Source: Ottelia alismoides (Eukaryota > Streptophyta > Magnoliopsida > Alismatales > Hydrocharitaceae). Taken from it: a stretch of DNA of 64,000 nt. The notes under the pieces were generated by a model. That model did not search any database, was not told where the DNA came from, and saw only the letters and a list, made by a program, of their open reading frames with translations. The stretch is taken from positions 186,001 through 250,000 of the forward strand of contig JAZKJV010000609.1 in NCBI GenBank assembly GCA_037367405.1, read 5' to 3'. Position 1 is the first letter of the stretch; every line of letters begins with the position of its first letter. Positions 1 to 12,099 of this stretch are shown in pieces. The position numbers were made by a program, and so were the translations under genes.

Positions 1-2575
1 AGGGATTCCACATTTGAATCGCACAGCACGCAAATATTGGAAATCGAGGGGATCAACCTTGAACAACGATCACGCGTCAAGAGTCCCTTTCTGCGGGCGA
101 GCCATAAGAAGAAGACAATGCGCAAGGGCAGGCCCAAAGTCCAGAAGAAACCACAGTCTCTCACCAGGGAATCCGCGCGATCAGGCATAGAATCAAGCAA
201 TGAAGCATAGGCCTTCCGAGTCAAGAAGCCACTATCCCTCCACGTCCAGTGATCCAAGCCCACAGAAGGCGAATCCACATGAGCAAGGACGTCCATCAAA
301 GCAAGAGAATCCAAGAATCTCTGATCTGATAAGTTCCCCAGAAAGCGAGGAGACCAACACGCATTCACCCAGCAGCAAGCGACGGAGGCATCCTTATTCT
401 CCGTCAAAGCAAATAGACGAGGGATCCGGACAGAGAGTGGTCCCCCCCCCAACCAACTATCATTCCAAAAGGAGAAGGCATGGCCGTCCCCCAAAACAGG
501 CTTGAAGGACGCCATGTTCCTCAAGAAGACCTCCTGAACACCACGCTAGAACGGAGAGCGCGCCCGCATCACCCCCAAATGAAACTCGCCAACCCACTCC
601 CTCCCATGAAGCGCCCTCAAAATCTCAATAAAGAAACTTTCATCTCTTCCCCACATCCTGCTTGCCCACTTAAGGAAGAAAGCGTCATTGACCAAGTTGA
701 GGCATCTAACCCCCAAACCCCCTGCCTTCTTCTCCCTCGCCACCTCCTCCCAAGCGACCAGGTGAATCCCTCTCCCAACGACACCCGATTTCCCCCATAA
801 GAATCTTTTGAAGCAGGACTCAAGTCTCCTGCAAATCCCAGCAGGGAGACGTCGAGTCGACAAAAAGTGCACCAGAATGGCTGCAAGGACCGATCGAAGA
901 AGAACCAGCCTACCGCCTTTAGAGAGGAGAGTCGCGCGCCAACCTGCCAATCTCGCCTCCACCTTCTCAACCACCACACTCCAATCCCTAAGTCTTGGCC
1001 TCCCAACCACCAAAGGAAGGCCCAGGTAATCAATCGGAAGGCTCCCCAACGAAGAGCCCAGAATGTTGGCAAAATTCAACGCCTCAGCCTCTGAAAGGCC
1101 AAAAGGAATAACCTTAGATTTGTTTCCATTTATGCGCAGCCCGAATAAATCGCTAAAGGGATCCATAGTCACCGACATGGCCGCGACCTCAGAATCGTCC
1201 CCCTCAATAAAGCACAAAGTGTCGTCCGCAAATTGAATTATAGGCACGGAAATGGCTCCATTGGAGAATCACTTGGAGAGGCCCGCAGCAACAACCCGAG
1301 CCACCATACGAGCCAAGACGTCCGAAGAAAGAACAAATAGAAGGGGGGCCAGAGGGCATCCCTGGCGCAGGACCCGCCGCGATTGGAAGCCCCCCCCCCT
1401 TCCAATCCTCCATTGAGCAAGAGGGAAAAGGAGACGGTAGTCATGCACCTCCGCATCCATGAAATCCACCTCTCCGGGAAGCCGCGCCTCCTGAGGACCG
1501 ACCAAAGGAAAGCCCAATCAATGCTATCATAAGCCTTTGCGAAATCAATTTTCCAAAGAACCCTTGACGCCCCGAGGCTTTCCAATCCGCCACCAATTCC
1601 GACGCAACAACGATACAGTCCGATATTTGTCTCCCCTTAATGAAAGCCGCCTGAACGGGGGAAACAAGCGAGTCCAGAACTCTAGAGAGTCTCCTAGCCA
1701 GCACTTTAGCAACAATTAAATAGATGGCGTTTGATATCGAGATGGGGCGAAAATCCCCAATGTCCTCCGCCGCATCCCTCTTTGGAATCAATAGCAATAA
1801 GGATCTGTTCAACTTATCAAAACCCGCATTTCCTTCACAGAACTCCACAATCACCTCAGAAACGTCCGCTCCCACCAAGTCCCAAAAATCCCTAAAGAAC
1901 GCCACAGAAAAACCATTAGGCCTAGGGGAAGCATCAAGGCTACGATCCCATACAGCCTCTTTAGTCTCCAACAACGTAATTGGCCTAATAAGCATGGCAC
2001 AGTCCTCCTCGGAAACTTTGGGAACCCCCAAACCCAACCACTTCCAACAGCGCGTGAACCGAGCCGACATGACACCCCTGAAGTGTTCCAAAATGGCTGA
2101 TCCCATTGCACTATCTCCAACAAATCGCTCCCCATCAACAGAAATAGCGCGTAGCGATTCGATTTGTTTCCTCCCACTAGCAACCCTGTGGAAATAAGCC
2201 GTGTTTGCATCACCATCTTTAAGCCACTTCAGCCTGGATCGCTGACGCCACTCAATAGCTCTCTTCTTGTCCTCCTCCACCACCTTTTTTTTGCGCAGAG
2301 GAGCGCTCCTCAAGCTCGTGCACACTGAGAATCCTCTCATTCTCCACAGAGTCAAGCCTCGAAATAATCGCCTCCGCCTCTTTTCTAAGAGCCATCCGCG
2401 CGAGCCGCGTCTCCCGCTTAAAGCGCGCCAATCTCCTCCGCAAAGAATCAAGCTTCTGACTAAATCTCGCAGCTGCAGACCCCTCGACAGTAGAGGAAGC
2501 CCACTGGTCGGCCACCACGTCCCTGAAGGAAGGCTCAAGGAGCCAGCAGCGTTCATATCTAAAGATGCCCTTCAG
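1..2575 (-). mobile_element. L1-type LINE ORF2 remnant
   Basis: The minus strand encodes pieces of a non-LTR reverse transcriptase in shifted frames. Upstream pieces carry SRLKWLKDGDANTAYFHRVA, LIPKRDAAEDIGDFRPIS and QAAFIKGRQISDCI. Central pieces carry KIDFAKAYDSIDWAF and the catalytic FADD (about 1222-1233). Downstream come GLPLVVGRP, KRFLWG and a zinc-binding C-terminal region near 1-540. Breaks at about 1240 and 1440-1500 make it non-functional. The endonuclease half is missing beyond about 2575. The 3' end lies left of the window. It sits in the PKL intron after exon 3958-4258, in the same sense as the gene. Confidence 0.88.
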
Positions 2576-2579
2576 TTCT

Positions 2580-2690
2580 TTCTTTCAACTCTAATTTGTA
2601 ATTTGCATAACATGGTTTCTCCACTCTATAAGAGAACGATAGGGCTTCGAGAATAAGCAACTCATTATTTTATTTTCAAATGCAATGAAA
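2580..2690 (+). mobile_element. copia LTR remnant
   Basis: This stretch carries TTTCTCCACTCTATAAGAGAA, closely resembling part of the copia LTR at 43890-44998 (TTCTCCACTCTATAAAAGAG). No internal element is attached, and the L1 remnant abuts it. It is probably an LTR fragment into which the LINE was placed. Confidence 0.45.
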
Positions 2691-2811
2691 TATTATTATA
2701 ATACATTTATCATTACGAATTATAATTGTGAATTTAAATAGTCAAGACTATATAACAAATCATTTATTATTACTATGAATTTTGTATCATTATCATGAAT
2801 CTTACCGTATG

Positions 2812-3006
2812 TACCCACTTAATGGTCTAGTGGTAGTACAGTGTGTCTACCACACAAAAGACCAGGGTTCAAATCCCACTCTTGCTGGGGTTGCGTTAGG
2901 TAGTTGATGGCCTGTGTAAAAAATAGTTGAATCTTTCAACATGGATTTGAGCAAGAATCCATGTAGCCGACCCTATTTATAGTGGGAGAAGGCTTGGTAC
3001 ATTTAC
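2812..3006 (+). mobile_element. tRNA-derived SINE with 18-bp target duplication
   Basis: A 195-bp insertion is flanked by direct repeats CATGAATCTTACCGTATG (2794-2811 and 3007-3024). It has a polymerase III A box around 2823-2833 and a B box GGTTCAAATCC at 2866-2876. The body ends GTAGCCGACCC...GGGAGAAGGC. The tail resembles the 3' ends of RTE LINEs in this window, which suggests mobilisation by that LINE machinery. It resembles the Au-type plant SINEs, but the family assignment is from memory. Confidence 0.85.
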
Positions 3007-3024
3007 CATGAATCTTACCGTATG

Positions 3025-3957
3025 AATATTTGTACTAGAGCATGTATTCATATTTTTAGTGTCATCACATGAGCATCTGTTTATAATATTTAGATATATA
3101 TAGTATAAAAATGTTAGTATAATTTAGTTTAATGAATTAAAAAATACATGTTTTATCATGATTTATAAATATTACAGTGGACACATTGAAATATTTGTCA
3201 TTGTTATAAATCTAAATAGAGTGATCAGAAGGGGAGAGAAAAAGTGTGAGCAGATAGGGGGGGTGCACGCAGAGAAAGAAAGTACACTTATAAGTGAGGG
3301 GGAATCAAGGATGGAGAGGGATAGGAAGAGAAACTTCGATTGATATTTAATAATGGAGAGAGTGAGACGTTACATACATACAAGAACAGAGGAGGGGCGG
3401 AGTGGTGGGAGAAGATAAATAGGAGAGGGTGGCAGGAGACATGTGACATATTGAAGGAAGAGTGCGTACAAATGAGGAGAGAGAAAGAGAGAGAGATTGA
3501 CCAGGGACGGAAAGAAGGGGAGGACTACACGTGGCACTGTAGGAAATGGTTCCAAGAAATCTAGCTTTATATATATAAATAGCTTTAACAAGTACTATGT
3601 TTCACATGCACACTACTTGTTAAAGTGTGGATGAATCAAAGAGATTGCCTTCACAGGAATATACACTATATTCCTACATATACGTAAACGAATTTAAGCA
3701 GACATATACCTATATGCATAGATATTCACATCTTTTTCATTTGTTGCACTATACCTGTTGAATCAAATCTCACGTCCGTAAACTTACTGGATTGGTAGCT
3801 TTGCTTTTTATCCTTGCTGATTTAGATAGGGGCAATTAAAAAAATTAGATGGTGCAAGCAACGCTCATGCGGATTATCTTAAATGATTGCCAATAACTCA
3901 ATGAAATCAACAACACAGAACAGAAAACATACAACTCAAATGGCTTCAGCAACTTAC
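3025..3957. other. intron sequence without recognised genes
   Basis: AT-rich sequence with a purine-rich block at about 3228-3560 (GGAGAG, GAAAGAGAGAGAG). Short ORFs there look like composition artefacts. I searched the minus strand for the missing last PKL exon and found none. Confidence 0.5.
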
Positions 3958-4258
3958 AGGGTTCTCTATCAGGTATTCTTCGACACCAATTGCTTTTTCC
4001 AACAGAAGAAACCTCTTTTTTATGAATTCCACCATCCTTCTCATTATCTCTCTGAAACACATCCCTTGAGTCCGAGACTCGTTCCCAGAAGGAATATTGC
4101 CATTTGTGGAGCTACCGGCAACTGAAGCATCATTAACATTGCCAGGCACAGGAACATGTACACCAGGCGCAAGATGAAGATTTTGTTCTTGGCATACAAT
4201 TTCTGCCAACCCATTATCCTTGTCTTCAACAATTGCTTGCCATCTTCCATACCCATGC
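3958..4258 (-). CDS. PKL: PKL exon, HGYGRWQAI and FIKKR segments
   Basis: This 301-bp exon begins by completing a lysine codon, then reads HGYGRWQAIVEDKDNGLAEI, the second half of the SANT-like segment. A low-complexity Gly/Asn/Ser linker follows, then SFRE-like CFREIMRRMVEFIKKRFLLL, ending AIGVEEYLIENP. The donor CCT followed by GTAAGT matches the plant consensus. Family members have the order GRWQAI, CQELN, a Gln/Asn/Gly-rich linker, RDMQRRLVEFIKKR. No frame defect is seen. The last exon(s), with the variable C-terminal tail, were not found between 1 and 3957 and are expected left of the window. Confidence 0.92.
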
Positions 4259-4479
4259 CTTGTTTCGAGTATAAAAAAATAGTCAAAACAAGAGTAATAG
4301 AAGGTCTACGAAACTATCACCAAAATAACAAGAACATATTAACTGTTTTGCATAATTAGACATAAAGAGGTGTATGCTAGAAAAAGAGAAATATACAAGT
4401 GAAGTTGTTTGACACGCCTTGGTAGGAGGGTTAGGGAACTAAGACACGCAGGAAGGAGACTGTCAGAAAATAATTCACC

Positions 4480-6235
4480 TGATCGAATAGAAGTCCGACT
4501 ATAGATCTAGGGAGCAGGATCTGATCTGTTTGAAGGTGAAAATCCAAATAGATGGTTCGACAAATTAAGGAAAAACTTAGATTGGTTCAAAAAAGTAGCA
4601 CATGACTTCAAAATTTAAGTAGGAACAGAACATGCTCAAAGTTCCTACTCTCTTTTCCTAGAAAGCTTTTGTAAATTTTATAAAAATATTTAGCTTTGGG
4701 AGATATGGTTGGTGGTGAATGTTATTGAATTTTGCAAGCTATAGACGGATACAAATGAATGAAGTAGATGGTGCTTTAAAGGCTATTAAACCTGGGAAAG
4801 AGATAGATGACCTGATGACATTCCTATAAAAGTTTGGAAAGTTCCACATGAGCATGGTTTGACTTAGCTCACAAATTTAGTAAATGTTACTTCATGAAGC
4901 AAGAAAATACTAGAAGAATAGCGGAGAAGCATTGCGATGCACCTTTATAAGAATAAATGAGACATTTAAAATTGTTCGAATTACAGAGGTATCAAACTGA
5001 TAAGTCATACTATTAAAATTTAGGAACGTGTGATCGAAAGAAGGTTGGTACAACTTTCGAAAGTGATTGAAAACCAATTCGGATTCATGTCGGGTCCCTC
5101 AACTATTGAAACTATTCACTTGTTGAGGAGACCAATGGATATTTATAGAGCTAAAAGGAAGAACCTCCTTATGATTTTATTGACTTGGAGAAGGCTTATG
5201 ATTCAGTTCCACGGGAGATATTCTGGAGAGTTTTCAGGAAGAGACAAGTACATGTCCAGTACATTGACCTTATAAAGGATATATATATATGATGGGGCTT
5301 CACCTTATGTAAGGATCCAGTTTGGGTAGACAAACTATCTTAACATCAACATTGGTTTGCATCAAGGTTCAGCTTTCCTTTTTACTTTGATTATGGACGA
5401 GTTGACTAGCCACATTCATGGTGGTATACCTTAGTGTATGTTGTTCGTCGATGATATTGTGTTGATTGATGAGACAAGAGATGGAATAAATGAGAAGGTG
5501 GAGGTTTGGAGACACCGCTTACAGACTAAAGGATTTCGTATAAGTAGGACTATGACTGAATATATGGAGTACACATTTGATGGAAACAACGGTGAAGGAT
5601 TCGTGATGAAGATTGGAGATGATAACATTCAGAAGAAAGATTCTTTTAGATACTTGGGATCGATTTTGCAATAGGACAGGAAAATTGACAGAGATGTTAC
5701 TCATAGAATAAATGTAGATTGGTTAAAGTGGACATGAGCCTCGATCGTTCTTTGTGATAAGAAAATCCCTTTGAAAATCAAAGGAAAGTATTACAAAGCA
5801 ACCATGAGACGTTGTGCTCTATGGATTTGAATGTTAGCATGTGAACTATAGACATGTGTAGAGAATGGTAGTGGCAGAAGAGAAAATGCTAAGGTGAATG
5901 TGTGGACATACACATAAAGATCAGATTCAGAATGATGCAAATAAATGGAAAGTTCCTGCAGCTCCGATCGAGGATAAGATGGAAGGAAACCGCTTAAGGT
6001 GGTTTGGCCATTTGCAAAGGACGTCGGCTGATGCATCAGTTAGGAGATGCGAGTTCATGGATGTTGAGTCGGCTAAGAGAGGGCGAGAAAGATCCAAGAA
6101 ATATTGGAATGAGATGATCCGAAGAGATCATAATTTTTTGGATCTAAGCTAGAGAATGATTCAAGATTGATCTTAATGGAGGCAAAGAATCCACGTAGCC
6201 AACCCTACTTAATGTAGGTAAAGGTTTGATGTTGT
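4480..6235 (+). mobile_element. RTE-type LINE remnant
   Basis: The plus strand carries NYRGI-type and VIENQFGFMSGPSTIETIHL segments of an RTE reverse transcriptase. These are followed by MLFVDDIVLIDETRDG with the catalytic VDD, GFRISRTMTEYMEYTFDG and FRYLGSIL. The 3' part has RWFGHLQRTSADASVRRCEF and a tail ending CAACCCTACTTAATGTAGG. Several stops and frameshifts make it dead. Close relatives in the window are at 9098-10190, 43931-44880 and 53385-55130. Confidence 0.85.
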
Positions 6236-6364
6236 TTTCTTCGAAGGACGATAAATCTCTGATTTTGTAAGGCTTAAGATTTATAGACCTCATTTCAAAG
6301 CATGGTTTCGAAAATCCGCATCGTCCATTTATCACTTTCCTATAAAATAAGTATTCAAACTGAC

Positions 6365-6413
6365 CAGTGGAAGCTTCCACTGTGTTGTTCAAACCGACCA
6401 GTGGAAGCTTCCA
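6365..6413. repeat. paired TGGAAGCTTCCA palindromes
   Basis: An 18-bp perfect palindrome CAGTGGAAGCTTCCACTG (6365-6382) is followed by a second copy of its 12-bp core at 6402-6413, both preceded by a GACCAG sequence. No gene is nearby. It is probably debris of a DNA element. Confidence 0.6.
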
Positions 6414-6527
6414 ATGTTCTGTTTCATAACTATTATCTTGGTGAATCATTCCCTTTGATGATATAGATGATTTATCTTACTGTGGCCAAAAAAAGGTGTT
6501 ATTTCATCCCAATGAGCATTCTTTTTT

Positions 6528-7633
6528 GGGATATTTACAACCATAATCCTGGATAATTTTAAAATTACCCCAGAAACCCTCTATAATCACGAATTACACC
6601 CAGTACCCTGAATAGTGATTAACTCTTACACTCAAAATCCCGTGTTAACTTCCATCTGATTTGTCGTTAACTATGACAGTATTCATCAAGTATTTTACAT
6701 TTATATCCTTTAAGTTTCTATTATTTATGAATGGTCACTCTCCTTCTTCCAACTAGCAAGCCCTTACGGACCTCCTCCTCCTCCAGCCAGGCAACCGCCC
6801 GACCCTCCGTCAACCTCCCCTTCCTCCCGACCACCTCCTCCCCTTCCTCTCCTCGTCGACACCTCCTCCTCCCCTTCTGGCTACAAGCCCCTTGCCTGCA
6901 CCTGCAAGCCCCATCCCCTACCTCCTGCTTGGAAGCACACCACCCAACCCCCCGCGCCAGCAAACCCTGCCTCTTGTGCCTGCAAGCCTCGCCCCTTACC
7001 TCCTACCAGGAAGCACACTACCCCACCCTCGCACCTACAAACCTCGCCTCCTACACCCGCAAGCCCCGTCCCCTACCTCCTGCATGCCCCTCCTCCCGCG
7101 CCTGCAAGCTCCGTCCCCTAGAAGCACACAACCCCCCCCCCCACTCCACATCGTTAAGCCCACATGTGCATGCAAGCCCCATCCCCCACCTCCTGCCTAG
7201 AAACAACCCCCCTCCCACACCTACAAGCCCCGCCCATTGCTTCCAACCCCACCCTCACCATCACCGAAAGCCCCCCCCTGAAAGCCCCACCCTGCAACCC
7301 CCCTCCCTACGGCCTCCACCACCCCCGACCCTCGCCAGCAGTCTCACCATCGTCATCTCCTCCCTGCAAGATTCCCCTCACCCCACCAATCCACCCCGGA
7401 AGTCCCGCAACGCCTGCAAGTTTTTTTCCTTTTTTTAACTTTTGATTATACCTAACCGTTAGATCGCGGATCGGTTAGATTAACTCACTCATATGGTTGA
7501 CTTAATGAACAAAATTAACGGAAGGTTATGGGTGTAAAACAGTGCATTTATTTAGGGTCGTGTGTAATTCGTGATTATAGAGGGTTTCTAGGGTAATTAT
7601 GAAATTACTCAGAGTTATGGGTGTAAATATCTC
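6528..7633. mobile_element. Mutator-like TIR element with C-rich cargo
   Basis: Long terminal inverted repeats of more than 80 bp bound the element. The left end starts GGGATATTTACAACCATAA and the right end, reversed, starts GAGATATTTACACCCATAA. Both contain AGAAACCCTCTATAATCACG. Flanks are TTCTTTTTT (6519-6527) and TTATTTTTT (7634-7642), a 9-bp target duplication with one mismatch, as for Mutator-like elements. The interior 6730-7435 is extremely C-rich on the plus strand and repeats a degenerate unit of roughly 75-80 bp. No transposase is encoded, so the element is non-autonomous. The cargo could be a captured or amplified gene fragment. Confidence 0.8.
6731..7438 (+). other. proline/serine-rich ORF in the Mutator-like element
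   Basis: A 235-codon open frame lies entirely in the C-rich cargo. Its repeated LQAPSPTSCLEAHHP-like segments reflect the underlying DNA repeat, and other frames are open as well. I recognise no domain. It is more likely a composition artefact than a gene. Confidence 0.3.
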
Positions 7634-8000
7634 TTATTTTTTCAGAGTCGATAACATTTGTGGGCACATTTCTCTTGACCTCCTTTCCCAGCATTCAAGA
7701 TAATTTTCAGGGGACTGCATCTTTTCTTCCTTCGAAATTATGCGGATTTAGCAATTGATTTTACTGTGTCCATCATTATTTTTTTCTCCATGATATATGT
7801 TAAATTACTGCCAACTGATTGTTTTTCTCTCGTTTAAAAGAGAATGGGTTGTGCACCCATTATGGAACACACCAGGATGCCTAATTAGAAATCATAAATG
7901 CAGTTAGATGGTCTAAAGCTCCCCACGAGCTGTCATGATAAAGTACATTATCTACATAGCATCTCCAAAAAACACCTCATATTGTGCCTACCAAATAGCA

Positions 8001-8293
8001 GCAGCAACAACAACAACAAAGCCTTTTCCCACAATTAAGTAGGGTCCGCTACATGGACTCTTCGCCTCCATTCAAATCTATCTTGAGTCAATCCCGGGCT
8101 TATATCCATAAAACTAAGATCCCTTCGTATGGTTGCTTTCCAACAAACTTCTTGGGCCATCCGCACCCTCTCTTAGCCGGCTCAACATCACAACACTCGT
8201 ATCTCCTAACCATCTTCTTTGCATCAGACCATCTCCTAACCATCTCCCAACAATTCAGTTGATCTTCTTTGCAAATGACCAAACCATCTTCTT
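8001..8293 (-). mobile_element. 5'-truncated RTE LINE copy with 16-bp target duplication
   Basis: On the minus strand this is the 3' end of an RTE LINE, with the RWF/CWKA-type region, a TAGCGGACCC tail and (GTT)n. Exact direct repeats TGCCTACCAAATAGCA flank it (7985-8000 and 8294-8309). The exact duplication suggests a fairly recent insertion. Near its truncated end, a CCATCTTCTTTGCA-like segment is repeated. Confidence 0.85.
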
Positions 8294-8309
8294 TGCCTAC
8301 CAAATAGCA

Positions 8310-9097
8310 ATTGAAATAAAAAAGGGTCGCCCGCTCCCCCAGGAGAAATGCACACAGATCTCAAAGAGACCCAAACATTCTTTGCATTATCTATATTAAG
8401 CCAATGCTACAATGAACCCGAGCCAAACCTCCTAGATCAGGGACATGTGAAAAATAGTGATCAACATCTGTGCATCCTGCGCATATTGTATCGTCCCGAT
8501 TCAGAATTTTGGATTTATGGATCTTCTCATTATTTTGATTCCTCTTGGATCGTGGAAGGAGTGAAAAGTATTGTTTTGCTTCATAAAATTATCGGTTAGG
8601 GGTTATTAAGTACATTTATTGCTTACATTCTCCAGTGAACAACGGAAGGGGATGACATCCAGTTTACTTCATTTCTACTGATTCGCGAACCACAAATCCT
8701 CAAGTCAGTTGGAAGTTGTTGGAGACAAGTCTCATAAGCTTTTAACTGGAAATTATTTCTTAGTCCAGTCTAGGACGGCTAACCCAAGCCAAAATGGTAT
8801 GAGAGACCGAGTTATTGAATAAGAAATCTAGTTCCTCGTCTCCTGTATGTTGGGACCTCCCAATATTTTCTCTTAACTGTTTTGTATTGCAAGAGGTTTT
8901 ATATTTATGCTCTAGTGTGTTATTATTAATTGGGCATGTCAAAGTCGTGCACGCTTGTCTAGGTAGGAGCATCCTGCTGTAATTAATCTAACTGGGATGA
9001 AGATATATTCTTGACACATACATGGATGCCCATCACACACACTTATCTTGTACACACGCATGCCATGTGCACACACACGAATATTTTTATAACACAA
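8310..9097. other. intron sequence without recognised genes
   Basis: No supported gene. A minus-strand stretch near 8420-8480 vaguely resembles the zinc-binding end of an L1 ORF2, but it is too degraded to call. Confidence 0.4.
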
Positions 9098-10190
9098 CAA
9101 CAAAGTCTTTTCCCACAATTAGGTAGGGTCGGTTACATGGATCCTTCGCCTCTATTCAGATCTATATTGGGTCATTCTCGGGCTTAGATCCAAATAACTA
9201 AGATTCCTTCAGATAGTCTCATTCCAACACTTCATGGGTCTTCCTCATCCTTGTTTAGCTGGCACAATATCCCAAAACTCGCATCTCTTAATTGGTGCAT
9301 CAACAGACCTCCGTTGCAAATGAACAAACCACCTTAAGTGGTTCTCTCTCATCTTATCCTCGATCGGAGCAACACACTTTCCTTCTGATTGCATCATTCT
9401 AAATCCGATCTTTACGTGTATGTCTACACATCCACCATAGCATTTTTATTTCTGCCACTACCATTCCCTACACATGTCTACGTTTCACAACCTAACATTC
9501 TAATCCGTGGAGTATAGCAGGTCTCACAGCTGCATTGTAAAACTGCATTGTAAAACTTTTCTTTGATTTTAAAAGGAATTTTCTTATCACATAGAACAGT
9601 AGAGACTCCTCTCCACGTTAGCATGCCTGCCTTTATTGTATGAGTAACATCTCCATCAATTTCCCTATCATGTTGCAAAATAGATCCCAAGTATCTAGAA
9701 GAATCTTTCTTCTGAATGTTATCGTCACCAATCTTCATTTCGATTCCTTCACAATTGCTTTCATCAAAAGTGCACTCGATATATTCAGTCTTAACCCTAC
9801 TTATACGAAAACCTTTAGTCTCTAATGCATGTCTCCGGACCTCAAGCTTCTCATTTTTAGTCACATCAATCAACACAATATCATCAACAAATAACAAACA
9901 CCAAGATATCACATCCTGGATGAGACTAATAAACTCATCCTCAATCAAAGTAAAAAAGAATGGACTCAAAGTCGAACCTTGATGCAGACCAACGTTAACA
10001 TCAAAATAGTCGGTCTTCCTAGAATATATCATTACATAACATGAAGCCCTATCATACATATCCTTTATGAGGTTAATATATATGACATATACTTGTCTTT
10101 ACTCCAAAACATCTCCCATGAGATATAATCATAAGCCTTCTCCAAATCATAAAATTTATATGGAGGTTCTTCAAAGAGTACATAAAAAGT
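9098..10190 (-). mobile_element. RTE-type LINE remnant
   Basis: The minus strand reads DLEKAYDYISWE, then VGLHQGSTLSPFFFTLIEDE, CLLFVDDIVLIDVTKNEKLE and RYLGSILQHDREIDGDVTH, which are RTE reverse transcriptase motifs with the catalytic VDD. The 3' tail at 9098-9160 has (GTT)n and TTGTGGGAAAAGAC. It is 5'-truncated and partly deleted upstream. Within it, 9478-10059 is still open for 193 codons, so it is less decayed than its relatives. Confidence 0.85.
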
Positions 10191-10756
10191 AAGCATGCTA
10201 TTTGACAAAATTCTCCGGGGAGGGGGGGGGCATAAAATGACAGCGCACATGGTAGGAGCTTGTTTTTTAGAGATATGACCTAAAAAGAGTAAAGGCATGG
10301 AAAACCCAGATGACAGAACAATTTGATGAAGTTCTACTTAAAAAGGATATTGAGCAGAAGTAATCAAGAATGCTAGTTTAAGGATGACTTGAACACACAT
10401 TTTCATTCTTCTTCATAGAGGTAAATCAAGAATGACGGTTTAAGGAAAACAAGAACACACAATTTCATCAAGCTTTGCAAAGTAAAGGAGAGTGAAAATG
10501 TATAATCTAGATGCACAGGAGGGACTGATATGAGGATCACTTTTAAGAAGCAACAAGCCGTGACCCTAAATGAAACTTTGCTCGGAAAGGCAACGAAGGT
10601 TGAGATGAAGAAGGTGTAGGATGAGATTTCCATCTTCTTAGCATGAAGAAGCTTTAATTGAAAGTTTTTTTCAGTGCAAGCAAAAATCTGGTTAAACAAA
10701 TAAACACTAGCAATTGCTTCTAAATTATGCAAAGTGCAAAGAGACAAGGAATATAC
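10191..10756. other. intron sequence without recognised genes
   Basis: A poly-G/C run lies at about 10218-10229. Otherwise this is ordinary intron DNA leading to the PKL donor site at 10755-10756. Confidence 0.4.
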
Positions 10757-10884
10757 TTCAAAATAGCTTTCAATAACAAGATATCATGTTCTTCCTTCCA
10801 CCTTTTCCCACTTGCCATGGGAAATTGGGACAAAAACTCAGCAGGGAATAAAGGAGTTCCTGAATTCTCTGACACAAGCTTTAC
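10757..10884 (-). CDS. PKL: PKL exon, WKEEHD SANT-like segment, first part
   Basis: This 128-bp exon reads VKLVSENSGTPLFPAEFLSQ at its start and RWKEEHDILLLKAILK at its end. It is the beginning of the SANT-like/DUF1086 region of CHD3 remodellers, where family members have WKEEHDLLLLRAVLKHGYGRW. The acceptor AATGGCAG comes right before GTAAAG, and the donor TTGAA is followed by GTATAT (phase 2). Serine and alanine replace some usual residues, but the frame is fully open. The next intron is 6,498 bp. Confidence 0.9.
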
Positions 10885-12097
10885 CTGCCATTAATACAAA
10901 TAAATGCATTAGAAAGGAGAGAAGGACAAAATACACACAAACTAAACAAGGGTGCATATACACGGACTATTAACATAAGACCTCCACAAGCACACTAATG
11001 CAGCTTGCCATGAGACGCACCGTTCTGCTTATTAAAAAAATGTATCTTGCTATCGAAAGTGTACATGCCAGTCTTATATTGAGGCACTACAACATTCATT
11101 GTGGTAAAATGCTGTGGAAAAAGAAAAGCATGCACTTCATTCTATAGGGACATGGACACTAATATCTAGTACCCACCATGTAGTACTAAAATTGTGGACT
11201 GTCTATTATCAAATAAACTCCTAAATGGTCCTGAAGCATGTTTTAAAGCTCATCTTATAGATGAGGGCTATATTCATGCATTATGAGCGAATTTAACCGC
11301 CTCTCTAGTGGCCCATCTCAATTCTATCCAAATTCTATTATCTATGGAAGCTAATTCTAGATGCAGATCAGCCCTGACAACTCCCCCATTGTCATTAGCT
11401 CTAGCCTCCCGAATCCCACAGCATGCCCCCTTTCTTTATAAGGGCCTTGTCTACCTGCTCTTCCACAAGTATACCCCATAGCATCGTGGTAGCATCCACC
11501 AAGTCACATGCAACATGGCCCTGCTTACTTCTAAATCAAGATAGGGGTTGCACCTTCGGACAATCCCATCACACAGATGCTCCAAATAGGCTTCTTGTGC
11601 TGCCCTTTCTTCCCTGCTTTTCATACAGTTCACTCTTTTTTTCATATTTTGGCATAAATCTTAGAATGAGAAGACAATTATACAACATAAGAGATTGACA
11701 ATTATTTTCACATATCAGTGTCCCAATTTCAAGCGCTCATTGTGAGATCTTTATTTAGAAATGTGATTGTGAAAATCTTGTATGGCCATTTAATGTCCTG
11801 TAAAGTCATGCTAAGTTCTCCACTACAGAGTGAACTAGCATGTGCTTATGCGCGCACACACAAAACATCTCTCTCTCTCTTGGGATCCGTGCAGATATGA
11901 TGAGGCTAATGGCCTCGGGGTGGTGCAATGGTCAAGATTTGTCGAAGGTTGGTGCATCAATGCGGTAAGAAGGGACATCAATCTTACTCATGTCAGGGCC
12001 TAATCTGATGCTTCCAAGGTAGGGGATGTTGACACCAGCAAGTGGCATGTAAGTCTATGGTATCCATGCCATGGTTTCACTCTGATTATGCACTTAT
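10885..12097. other. intron sequence; possible degraded SINE near 11905-12060
   Basis: No supported gene. A GGCCTCGGGGTGGTGCAATGG stretch at about 11911 resembles the 5' end of a tRNA-like promoter, but I cannot define a B box or target duplication. Confidence 0.3.
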
Positions 12098-12099
12098 TT

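Noticed and set aside
200..800. Plus-strand ORFs at 200-505 and 480-800
   Set aside because: They are antisense shadows of the LINE ORF2 on the minus strand and have no motif of their own.
2823..2880. A functional tRNA gene
   Set aside because: A and B boxes are present, but the acceptor stem does not pair and the sequence continues into a LINE-like tail within an 18-bp duplication, so it is a SINE.
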